Assembly (NCBI GenBank): GCA_904502155.1
Contig: CAJGDV010000091.1
Location: 1 to 5,010 of the forward strand
Reading direction: 5' to 3'
Origin: an uncultured Bacilli bacterium
GTDB lineage: Bacteria > Bacillota_I > Bacilli_A > RF39 > UBA660
DNA length: 5,010 bases
Shown in pieces: positions 1 to 5,010 of this stretch. The position numbers and the translations under genes are program-made. Within the stretch, counting starts at the first letter, position 1. Each line of letters opens with the position of its first letter. The notes below the pieces were generated by a model. It did no database searches and was not told the DNA's origin. It was given only the letters and a program-made list of their open reading frames with translations.

Positions 1-57
1 GTTGGTAATAGATATACACAACAATTTATAGTTAACTGTTATAAGAAAAAAGAATAA
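1..57 (+). CDS. Possible tail of an unrecognised upstream reading frame (partial)
   Basis: Frame 1 is open from the left edge for 18 codons and stops at TAA 55-57; the other two forward frames stop sooner. The peptide reads VGNRYTQQFIVNCYKKKE. The stop lies inside an A/T hairpin (46-73) that runs into a T tract, the same arrangement as pflA and its terminator further on, so this may be the 3' end of a gene. The piece is too short to assign a function. The NRYTxxF...IV start loosely recalls the N-terminus of IS3-type transposase OrfA proteins, which would make it a decayed remnant instead, but this is only an impression. It could also be non-coding sequence that is open by chance. Confidence 0.25.
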   Translation, partial: VGNRYTQQFIVNCYKKKE

Positions 58-76
58 ATATTTGTTCTTTTTTTTT
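46..76 (+). terminator. A/T-rich hairpin with T tract, possible terminator of the upstream unit
   Basis: Bases 46-57 (AAAAAAGAATAA) can pair with 62-73 (TTGTTCTTTTTT) through a 12-bp stem with one G-T pair and a 4-nt loop, followed by a T run ending at 76. There is almost no G or C in the stem, so it is weak thermodynamically. It resembles the other A/T-only outer stems in this window. The T/A-rich block also sits where an UP element or -35 region of the pflB promoter would be, so either role is possible. Confidence 0.4.
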
Positions 77-103
77 ATTATTACACTTAATTTGTGGTAT
101 AAT
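75..103 (+). promoter_or_regulatory. pflB promoter, extended -10 type
   Basis: TATAAT at 98-103 is a perfect -10 box and is preceded by TG at 95-96, giving an extended -10 (TGGTATAAT). The best -35 at 17-bp spacing is TTATTA at 75-80, only half matching the consensus, which suits extended -10 promoters. Transcription would start near 110, leaving about 20 nt before the pflB start codon. A second TATAAT at 106-111 is too close to the ribosome binding site to leave room for it in the transcript. Confidence 0.65.
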
Positions 104-120
104 ATTATAATGTGAAGTAG

Positions 121-126
121 AGGAGG
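121..126 (+). promoter_or_regulatory. pflB Shine-Dalgarno site
   Basis: AGGAGG, a full match to the anti-Shine-Dalgarno sequence, ends 6 nt before the ATG at 133 and fixes that start. Such a strong site fits an abundantly made fermentation enzyme. Confidence 0.85.
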
Positions 127-132
127 ATTAGT

Positions 133-2355
133 ATGGAACAATGGAATAATTTTAAAGGAAATACATGGAAAAAAGAAGTAAATGTATTTGACTTTATAAA
201 AGAAAACTACACAGAATATACTGGGGATGATTCATTCCTAGTAAAGAGTTCTGATAAAACCAATAAAATTTGGGATAAATGTCAAGAACTTTTAAAAGAA
301 GAATTAGAAAAAGGAGTTTTAGATATCGATACTAAAACTGTATCTGGAATAAATAATTTCAAACCAGGATATATCGATAAAGATAATGAAGTTATCGTTG
401 GATTACAAACTGATGCACCACTTAAAAGAATTGTTAATCCATTCGGTGGAATGAGAATGGTTAAATCTTCACTTGATGCATATGGTTACAAACTTGATGA
501 TGAAGTATTAGAAAAATTCAAATATCGCAAAACTCATAATGATGGTGTTTTTGATGCTTATACAACAGACATTAAAAAAGCACGTCATGTTGGTCTTTTA
601 ACTGGACTTCCTGATGCTTATGGCCGTGGAAGAATAATTGGAGACTATAGAAGAATCGCACTTTATGGTATTGATTTCTTAGTTGATGCTAAAAAACAAG
701 ATTTACTAAATTTAGAACAAGAAATTAGTGAATATAATATTAGACTTCGTGAAGAAGTAAATATGCAAATAAGAGCACTTAATGACATTAAAGAAATGGC
801 TAAAAGTTATGGTTTTGATATTTCTAAACCAGCAAAAGATGCTAAAGAAGCAACTCAATGGTTATACTTTGGTTATTTAGCTGCTATTAAAGAAAATAAT
901 GGTGCAGCTATGAGTTTAGGTCGTACTGCTACTTTCTTAGATATTTATTTTGAAAGAGATATTAAAGAAGGAAATTTAACAGAAGAAGAAGCACAAGAAA
1001 TTATTGATCAATTCATTATTAAATTAAGATTAGCAAGACATTTAAGAACACCTGAATATAATGAATTATTTGCTGGAGACCCAACTTGGGTTACAGAAGC
1101 AATTGGTGGTATGCTTGATGAAAATAAATCATTAGTTACTAAAAACTCATTCAGATATTTACATACTTTAATTAATTTAGGATCTGCACCAGAACCTAAT
1201 ATGACAATTTTATGGAGTGATAAACTTCCTGAAAACTTCAAAAAATATTGTTCAAAAATCAGTATCTTAACTGATTCAATTCAATATGAAAATGATGAAG
1301 AAATGAGACCTCTTCATGGTCCAGATTATGCTATCGCATGTTGTGTTTCAGCAATGACTGTTGGTAAAGAAATGCAATTCTTTGGAGCTCGCTGTAACTT
1401 AGCTAAAGCACTTCTTTATGCTATTAATGGTGGAGTAGATGAAAAGAAAAATGAATTAGTACTTGATGGATTCGAAAAAATGACTGATGAAGTATTAGAT
1501 ATAGAAAAAGTTATTACTGCTTATGATAAAGTACTTGATAATGTAGCTAAAACTTATGTTGATGCTATGAATATTATTCATTTTATGCATGATAAATATG
1601 CATATGAAGCAGGACAATTAGCTCTTCATGATACTGATCCTGATAAATTAATGGCATTCGGTATTGCAGGATTATCAGTAGTTGTTGACTCATTATCAGC
1701 AATTAAATATGCTCATGTAAAACCAATCCGCAATGAAGAAGGAATTGCTATTGATTTTGAAATTGAAGGTGATTATCCAAAATTCGGAAATGATGACGAT
1801 AGAGTAGATGATATTGCTGTTGGTGTAGTAAAATCATTCTATGAAAAATTATGTAGTCATAAATTATATAAAAATGCAAGACATACATTATCAATTTTAA
1901 CAATTACATCTAATGTAGTTTATGGTAAAAAAACAGGTTCTACACCTGATGGAAGAAAAGCTGGAGAAGCATTTGCACCAGGTGCTAACCCAATGCATGG
2001 AAGAGATTCACATGGAGCTCTTGCAAGTTTAAATTCAGTTGCTAAAATACCATATTGTGCTGTATGTGAAGATGGAGTTTCAAATACATTCTCAATTATC
2101 CCTGATGCTCTAGGACATGATGAAGATGAAAGAGTAAATAACTTAGTTGGAATTTTAGATGGATATTTCAAACAAGGAGCACAACATTTAAATGTTAACG
2201 TTTTAAATCGTGAAATGCTAGAAGATGCTATGGAAAATCCAGATCAATATCCAAACTTAACAATTCGTGTTTCAGGATATGCGGTTAAATTCAATCGTTT
2301 AAGTCGTGAACAACAATTAGAAGTTATAAGTAGAACATTCCATGGAACAATCTAA
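133..2355 (+). CDS. pflB: Formate acetyltransferase (pyruvate formate-lyase), glycyl radical enzyme
   Basis: Converts pyruvate and CoA to acetyl-CoA and formate in the cytosol during anaerobic mixed-acid fermentation. The 740-aa length is near the 760 aa of the E. coli enzyme. A PFL barrel domain fills roughly residues 1-615 and a C-terminal glycine radical domain the rest. The adjacent catalytic cysteines are C403-C404 in ACCVSAMTVGKEMQFFGAR. The radical glycine is G715 in RVSGYAVKFNRL. R165 (YGRGRIIGDYRR) and R420 match the pyruvate-binding arginines R176 and R435 of E. coli by motif. All catalytic residues are present, so the enzyme should be active once PflA acts on it. The next residue after R420 is Cys421 where E. 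coli has Ala. Start choice rests on AGGAGG at 121-126. The 3' end overlaps pflA by 14 nt. Assignment is firm; related glycyl radical lyases (glycerol, choline) lack this overall motif set. Confidence 0.98.
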   Translation: MEQWNNFKGNTWKKEVNVFDFIKENYTEYTGDDSFLVKSSDKTNKIWDKCQELLKEELEKGVLDIDTKTVSGINNFKPGYIDKDNEVIVGLQTDAPLKRIVNPFGGMRMVKSSLDAYGYKLDDEVLEKFKYRKTHNDGVFDAYTTDIKKARHVGLLTGLPDAYGRGRIIGDYRRIALYGIDFLVDAKKQDLLNLEQEISEYNIRLREEVNMQIRALNDIKEMAKSYGFDISKPAKDAKEATQWLYFGYLAAIKENNGAAMSLGRTATFLDIYFERDIKEGNLTEEEAQEIIDQFIIKLRLARHLRTPEYNELFAGDPTWVTEAIGGMLDENKSLVTKNSFRYLHTLINLGSAPEPNMTILWSDKLPENFKKYCSKISILTDSIQYENDEEMRPLHGPDYAIACCVSAMTVGKEMQFFGARCNLAKALLYAINGGVDEKKNELVLDGFEKMTDEVLDIEKVITAYDKVLDNVAKTYVDAMNIIHFMHDKYAYEAGQLALHDTDPDKLMAFGIAGLSVVVDSLSAIKYAHVKPIRNEEGIAIDFEIEGDYPKFGNDDDRVDDIAVGVVKSFYEKLCSHKLYKNARHTLSILTITSNVVYGKKTGSTPDGRKAGEAFAPGANPMHGRDSHGALASLNSVAKIPYCAVCEDGVSNTFSIIPDALGHDEDERVNNLVGILDGYFKQGAQHLNVNVLNREMLEDAMENPDQYPNLTIRVSGYAVKFNRLSREQQLEVISRTFHGTI

Positions 2356-3052
2356 AATAGGATATATTGATTCACTTGAAACTATGGGCCTAGTAGATGG
2401 TCCAGGAATAAGGTTTGTAGTCTTTTTAAGAGGTTGCAAATTAAGATGTTTATTTTGTCATAATCCTGAAACATGGGATTATAAAGACTGTTTAAAAATA
2501 AATTCAGAAGATTTAATTAAGAGAATACATAAATATCATGTTTATTATCAAAATGGCGGAGGAGTGACTTTCTCGGGCGGAGAGCCACTTCTTCAACCAG
2601 ATTTTCTAATTGATATGCTTAAAAAATGTCACATGATAAACCTTCATACAGCAATCGACACTGCTGGAGTAGGTATTGGGAATTATGAAGAGATACTAAA
2701 ACATACTGATTTAGTACTTCTAGACATTAAAGCAATTAATGAAGAAAAGTATTTAGAAATGACGGGTAAACCTATGGATGAGTTCAATAACTTTGTTAAA
2801 GCCTTAAATCAAAGTAATTGTGAAGTCATTATAAGACAAGTAATAATACCTGGTATTAATGATAATGAAGATTATATTAAAGAATTAAAAGAATATGTTA
2901 AAAAAATAAAAAATGTAAAGAAAATAGATTTATTACCATATCACTTATTTGGTAAAGAAAAATATAATAAATTAAACATTCCTTATCCACTTGAGGGAGT
3001 ACCTCCAATGGATAAAAATAAAATAGAGGATTTAAAAAAATTACTAGATTAA
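2342..3052 (+). CDS. pflA: Pyruvate formate-lyase activating enzyme (radical SAM)
   Basis: Reductively cleaves S-adenosylmethionine and abstracts hydrogen from PflB G715 to make the active glycyl radical. It has 236 aa, close to the 246 aa of E. coli PflA. The [4Fe-4S]-binding CX3CX2C motif is C32-C36-C39 (GCKLRCLFCHN), preceded by the family signature VDGPGIRF (18-25). The GGGVTFSGGEP segment at 72-82 contacts SAM. D106, D128, K130, R165 and H201 (LPYHLFG) line up by motif with the cation- and substrate-site residues of E. coli PflA. There is only one cluster motif, so it is PflA rather than a longer activase of glycerol or choline lyases. The start at 2342 gives the usual N-terminus and lies inside the last pflB codons in another frame. 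No clear Shine-Dalgarno site precedes it, so translational coupling with pflB is likely. Five of five arginines are AGR codons, unlike pflB, which also uses CGT/CGC. Confidence 0.97.
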   Translation: MEQSKIGYIDSLETMGLVDGPGIRFVVFLRGCKLRCLFCHNPETWDYKDCLKINSEDLIKRIHKYHVYYQNGGGVTFSGGEPLLQPDFLIDMLKKCHMINLHTAIDTAGVGIGNYEEILKHTDLVLLDIKAINEEKYLEMTGKPMDEFNNFVKALNQSNCEVIIRQVIIPGINDNEDYIKELKEYVKKIKNVKKIDLLPYHLFGKEKYNKLNIPYPLEGVPPMDKNKIEDLKKLLD

Positions 3053-3069
3053 TTTCTAGTAATTTTTTT
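3034..3069 (+). terminator. Intrinsic terminator of the pflBA operon
   Basis: A perfect 15-bp stem pairs 3034-3048 with 3055-3069 around the 6-nt loop TTAATT. The inner part ACTAGA/TCTAGT is followed by an A7/T7 outer part, so the T run serves as both stem and U tract. The hairpin begins inside the last pflA codons and its loop holds the stop codon. Its A and T symmetry would also allow termination from the opposite strand, though no reverse gene is visible here. Confidence 0.85.
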
Positions 3070-3266
3070 ATTGATTTTTTAAAGTAATTAATAATATATT
3101 AGTTAATATAAAAATAAAAATATATATAAAAAAATATTAATATTCATACTTTCAATTTAATTTATATTTATAGAAGTTAAAGTATATACACATGATTCAA
3201 TATATTAATATTTTGATTTATAAATTAATTACAAAAAATTTAAAAAATAAAATTTAAGAGTTGATG
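3070..3266. other. A+T-rich intergenic spacer without a recognisable gene
   Basis: About 200 nt composed almost entirely of A and T. I see no coding frame with a ribosome binding site. The palindromic word ATATTAATATT occurs at 3134-3144 and 3202-3212, and ATACTTT (3146-3152) faces AAAGTAT (3179-3185) as a 7-bp inverted repeat. At this base composition such matches are expected by chance. The A-rich stretch just upstream of 3267 could act as an UP element for the next promoter. Confidence 0.6.
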
Positions 3267-3295
3267 TTGACAAATATAAAAAAATATAGTAAATT
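3267..3295 (+). promoter_or_regulatory. Promoter of the T-box-proS transcript
   Basis: A perfect -35 box TTGACA (3267-3272) is followed after 17 bp by TAAATT (3290-3295), four of six matches to the -10 consensus. This predicts a start near 3302, just before stem I of the first T-box. An alternative pair is TTGATG (3261-3266) with TATAGT (3285-3290), spacing 18; its start would be near 3297 and the transcript nearly the same. Confidence 0.6.
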
Positions 3296-3308
3296 ATATC
3301 TAACGCGA

Positions 3309-3498
3309 TTGACAGGGACATAATTTTAAAAAGGTTATTAAAAGCGATTTGAGGATGGTGTAAGCTCAAAAATAAACATTTAAAATTCCTACCCTTGAGT
3401 GAGATAGCAAACTATTTCCGGTCTGTGGGCCGTTATCAAACAAGAGTATAAAAGGATGGTACCGTGCATTTTGCACTCCTTGGTATCGTCCTTTTTTT
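3309..3498 (+). promoter_or_regulatory. T-box riboswitch 1, proline-specific (CCU specifier)
   Basis: Nascent mRNA leader expected to bind uncharged tRNA-Pro and switch from termination to readthrough. Stem I can be drawn from AGGG 3314-3317 paired with CCCT 3392-3395. A specifier loop follows (ACAT 3318-3321 opposite CCTA 3388-3391), then a 9-bp helix (3322-3330 with 3379-3387). The distal hairpin TTTGAG/CTCAAA (3348-3353, 3365-3370) has loop GATGGTGTAAG, containing the conserved GGTG. The specifier triplet is CCT at 3388-3390 (Pro), followed by the usual purine A. A small hairpin ATAG-CAAA-CTAT (3404-3415) and stem III CGGTC/GGCCG (3419-3423, 3428-3432) follow. The antiterminator pairs AAGGA (3452-3456) with TCCTT (3477-3481) and GTGCA with TGCAC, leaving the 7-nt bulge TGGTACC (3457-3463). 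TGGT pairs with a tRNA 3' end ACCA, the discriminator expected for tRNA-Pro. The fold is drawn by eye; T-box identity is secure and the specifier reading is likely. Confidence 0.92.
3451..3498 (+). terminator. T-box 1 regulated terminator
   Basis: AAAGGATGGTACC (3451-3463) pairs with GGTATCGTCCTTT (3482-3494) through 13 positions including two G-T pairs. GTGCA/TGCAC forms the inner hairpin, and a T run covers 3492-3498. The 5' arm contains the T-box bulge, so terminator and antiterminator are mutually exclusive. Confidence 0.9.
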
Positions 3499-3512
3499 AT
3501 TAAATTTATAAT

Positions 3513-3706
3513 TTAGGACATATTATTATTAAACTATCTTTACAGAGAACTAAGTATTGGTGAGAACTTAGTAGAAAAGAAATAATAATCCTACCTAATA
3601 GAGGAACTAATAATTCCCGGTTAATAACCGTTATTAAAATTAAGTAAATAAAGAGGATGGTACCGCGCTAATATGCGCTCCTTAAGTAGGTACCATTCTC
3701 TTTTTT
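3513..3706 (+). promoter_or_regulatory. T-box riboswitch 2, proline-specific (CCU specifier)
   Basis: A second complete T-box begins about 15 nt after the first one's T tract. The base of stem I is TTAGG 3513-3517 with CCTAA 3594-3598. The specifier loop (ACAT 3518-3521 opposite CCTA 3590-3593) is identical to that of T-box 1. Above it are a 9-bp helix ATTATTATT/AATAATAAT (3522-3530, 3581-3589) and the distal hairpin ACTAAGT/ACTTAGT (3549-3555, 3566-3572) with loop ATTGGTGAGA. The specifier triplet is CCT at 3590-3592 (Pro). Stem III is CGGTT/AACCG (3618-3622, 3626-3630). The antiterminator pairs GAGGA (3653-3657) with TCCTT (3679-3683) and GCGC (3665-3668) with GCGC (3675-3678) around the bulge TGGTACC (3658-3664), a textbook T-box core. 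It sits directly before proS and should read the same tRNA as T-box 1. Confidence 0.93.
3650..3706 (+). terminator. T-box 2 regulated terminator
   Basis: Bases 3650-3664 (AAAGAGGATGGTACC) pair with 3689-3703 (GGTACCATTCTCTTT) through 15 bp with one G-T pair, and the T run ends at 3706. It competes with the antiterminator for the TGGTACC segment. It lies 20 nt upstream of the proS start, so failure to switch would stop transcription just before the gene. Confidence 0.92.
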
Positions 3707-3715
3707 AATAGAAAG

Positions 3716-3720
3716 AGGAG
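3716..3720 (+). promoter_or_regulatory. proS Shine-Dalgarno site
   Basis: AGGAG, within AGAGGAG 3714-3720, lies 6 nt before the ATG at 3727 and decides that start. It is outside both terminator stems, so regulation acts on transcription rather than on this site. Confidence 0.85.
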
Positions 3721-3726
3721 ATATTT

Positions 3727-5010
3727 ATGAAAAAAAATAAAGCAATTACATCAAGAGATGTAGACTTCGCACAATGGTATACTGACATTGTAAGAAATGC
3801 TAAATTAGCAAGTTATTCAAATGTAAAAGGATTTACTATATTTGAACCTAATGGATATGCTATTTGGGAAAATATCCAAGCAGTAGCAGATAGAAGATTT
3901 AAAGAACTAGGACATCAAAACATCATGATGCCAATGTTAATTCCAGAAAGTCTACTTAATAAAGAAGCAGATCATATTGAAGGATTTGCTCCAGAAGTAG
4001 CATGGGTAACTCATGGAGGAAATAAAAAATTAGAAGAAAGATTATGTGTAAGACCAACTAGTGAAGTATTATTTTGTGATTATTACAAAGATGCTATTAA
4101 ATCATATCGTGATTTACCAAAATTATATAATCAATGGTGTAGTGTTGTAAGATGGGAAAAAGAAACAAGACCATATTTAAGAACACGTGAATTCTTATGG
4201 CAAGAAGGACATACTATGCATGCAACTGCTGAAGAAGCTATGAAAGAAACAGATCAAATGCTAGAAGTATATAGAGAAGTTCTTGAAGATTATTTAGCTA
4301 TGCCAGTAATTAGAGGTAGAAAAACAGAATCTGAAAAATTTGCAGGAGCTGATTATACATTAACTGCAGAAGCAATGATGTATAATGGGGTAGCATTACA
4401 ATCAGCAACTTCACATTATTTTGGAAATGGATTTGCAAAAGCATTTGATGTTAAATTCGTTAATAAAAATAATGAAGAAGAATATTGTTATCAAACATCA
4501 TGGGGACTTTCAACAAGAAGTATTGGTGGATTAATCATGTGTCATGGTGATGATAATGGATTAGTGTTACCACCAAGAATAGCACCAAGAAAAGTTGCAA
4601 TCATTACTTATTCAGATGACTTATTAGACAAAGCTTATGAAATTAGAGATATGCTTAATAAAGGTGGAATTGTAGCATATGTTGATGATTCAGAAAAATC
4701 AGCAGGATTTAAATTTGCTGAAGCTGAAGTTTGTGGTATACCATTTAGAATTGAACTTGGTAAAAGAGAACTTGAAAATAATGAAATTGTTGTTGCAAGA
4801 CGTGACAACTTTACAAAAACAAATGTTAGCTTAGATATTAACTTAGTTGAATATTTCAAAGAACAAATAGATGTTATGCATAATGATATGTTTAATCGTG
4901 CTAAAAAACGTATGGAAGAAAAAACTTACGAATGCCACAACATGGATGAAATTAAAGAAGTTATGGAAAATCATCCAGGATTCATTAAGGCAATGTGGTG
5001 TGGAAGCGAA
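3727..5010 (+). CDS. proS: Prolyl-tRNA synthetase, type 3 (archaeal/eukaryote-like), 3' end missing
   Basis: Attaches proline to tRNA-Pro in the cytosol. The frame is open for 428 codons to the right edge; the family is usually near 480 aa, so roughly the last 50 residues are outside. It is a class II synthetase. RPTSE (109-113) lies in the catalytic core, motif 2 is RWEKETRPYLRTREFLWQEGHT (142-163), and motif 3 is STRSIGGLIMCHGDDNG (about 262-278). The anticodon-binding domain starts near LPPRIAPRKVAIITY (281 onward) and includes GIPFRIELGKREL (337-349). The C-terminal zinc-binding domain starts near 400, with WCG (424-426) as its likely first ligand region. No editing insertion lies between motifs 2 and 3, unlike the bacterial-type enzyme. 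No partner gene is visible downstream. Two Pro T-boxes precede it, which supports the assignment independently. Confidence in function is high. Confidence 0.97.
   Translation, partial: MKKNKAITSRDVDFAQWYTDIVRNAKLASYSNVKGFTIFEPNGYAIWENIQAVADRRFKELGHQNIMMPMLIPESLLNKEADHIEGFAPEVAWVTHGGNKKLEERLCVRPTSEVLFCDYYKDAIKSYRDLPKLYNQWCSVVRWEKETRPYLRTREFLWQEGHTMHATAEEAMKETDQMLEVYREVLEDYLAMPVIRGRKTESEKFAGADYTLTAEAMMYNGVALQSATSHYFGNGFAKAFDVKFVNKNNEEEYCYQTSWGLSTRSIGGLIMCHGDDNGLVLPPRIAPRKVAIITYSDDLLDKAYEIRDMLNKGGIVAYVDDSEKSAGFKFAEAEVCGIPFRIELGKRELENNEIVVARRDNFTKTNVSLDINLVEYFKEQIDVMHNDMFNRAKKRMEEKTYECHNMDEIKEVMENHPGFIKAMWCGSE

Noticed and set aside
1008..1241. Reverse-strand open frame of 77 codons
   Set aside because: It lies wholly inside pflB, has no family resemblance, and is a shadow of the strongly supported gene on the other strand.
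1920..2171. Reverse-strand open frame of 83 codons
   Set aside because: It is antisense to the conserved glycyl radical region of pflB and looks like a compositional shadow.
3133..3212. Repeated palindrome ATATTAATATT as operator or direct repeat
   Set aside because: Only two copies exist, made purely of A and T in sequence of nearly the same composition, so chance is sufficient.
3192..3257. ATG-started 21-codon frame in the A+T-rich spacer
   Set aside because: It has no Shine-Dalgarno site and a translation of Ile, Asn, Lys and Leu expected from base composition alone.
3309..3314. Second TTGACA resembling a -35 box
   Set aside because: It falls at the start of T-box 1 stem I, and a promoter from here would begin transcription inside the riboswitch and remove part of it.
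4635..4859. Reverse-strand open frame of 74 codons
   Set aside because: It is antisense to the anticodon-binding domain of proS; its Ser/Leu-rich translation is typical of a shadow frame.
1..5010. CRISPR array, tRNA or rRNA gene, or intact insertion sequence
   Set aside because: No regularly spaced repeats, cloverleaf, rRNA-like sequence or complete transposase with terminal repeats is visible on either strand.

Overview
The window is strongly A+T-rich and codes with A/T-ending codons. It carries a pyruvate formate-lyase operon and a proline-responsive tandem T-box leader in front of a prolyl-tRNA synthetase gene. T-box regulation, strong Shine-Dalgarno sites (AGGAGG, AGGAG), the overlapping pflB-pflA order and tryptophan coded by TGG all point to a low-GC, fermentative, anaerobic or facultative Firmicute (Bacillota). 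Clostridia or an Erysipelotrichia/RF39-like Bacilli lineage would fit, but the sequence does not settle the genus.

Layout: 1-57 is an unassigned open frame ending at a TAA inside an A/T-rich hairpin. 95-103 is an extended -10 promoter with a leader of only about 20 nt. 133-2355 is pflB (740 aa) and 2342-3052 is pflA (236 aa), which overlaps pflB by 14 nt. A 15-bp terminator hairpin (3034-3069) begins inside pflA. 3071-3266 is extremely A+T-rich with no gene. A promoter at about 3267-3295 starts a long leader with two complete T-box riboswitches (about 3309-3498 and 3513-3706), each with its own specifier loop, stem III, antiterminator and terminator. proS starts at 3727 and runs off the right edge (428 codons present).

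How the genes work: PflB cleaves pyruvate with CoA to acetyl-CoA and formate using a glycyl radical, which the radical-SAM enzyme PflA installs; co-transcription and overlap couple the two. Independently, the leader should sense uncharged tRNA-Pro: both specifier loops present CCU (Pro), and both antiterminator bulges (TGGTACC) can pair with a tRNA ending in ACCA. Two readthrough decisions in series would lie before proS, which codes for an archaeal/eukaryote-like (type 3) prolyl-tRNA synthetase.

The most notable observation is the tandem, same-specificity T-box pair with near-identical specifier and antiterminator cores but otherwise diverged sequence. I see no evidence of a wholly new biological system; the other regions are ordinary housekeeping and fermentation genes.
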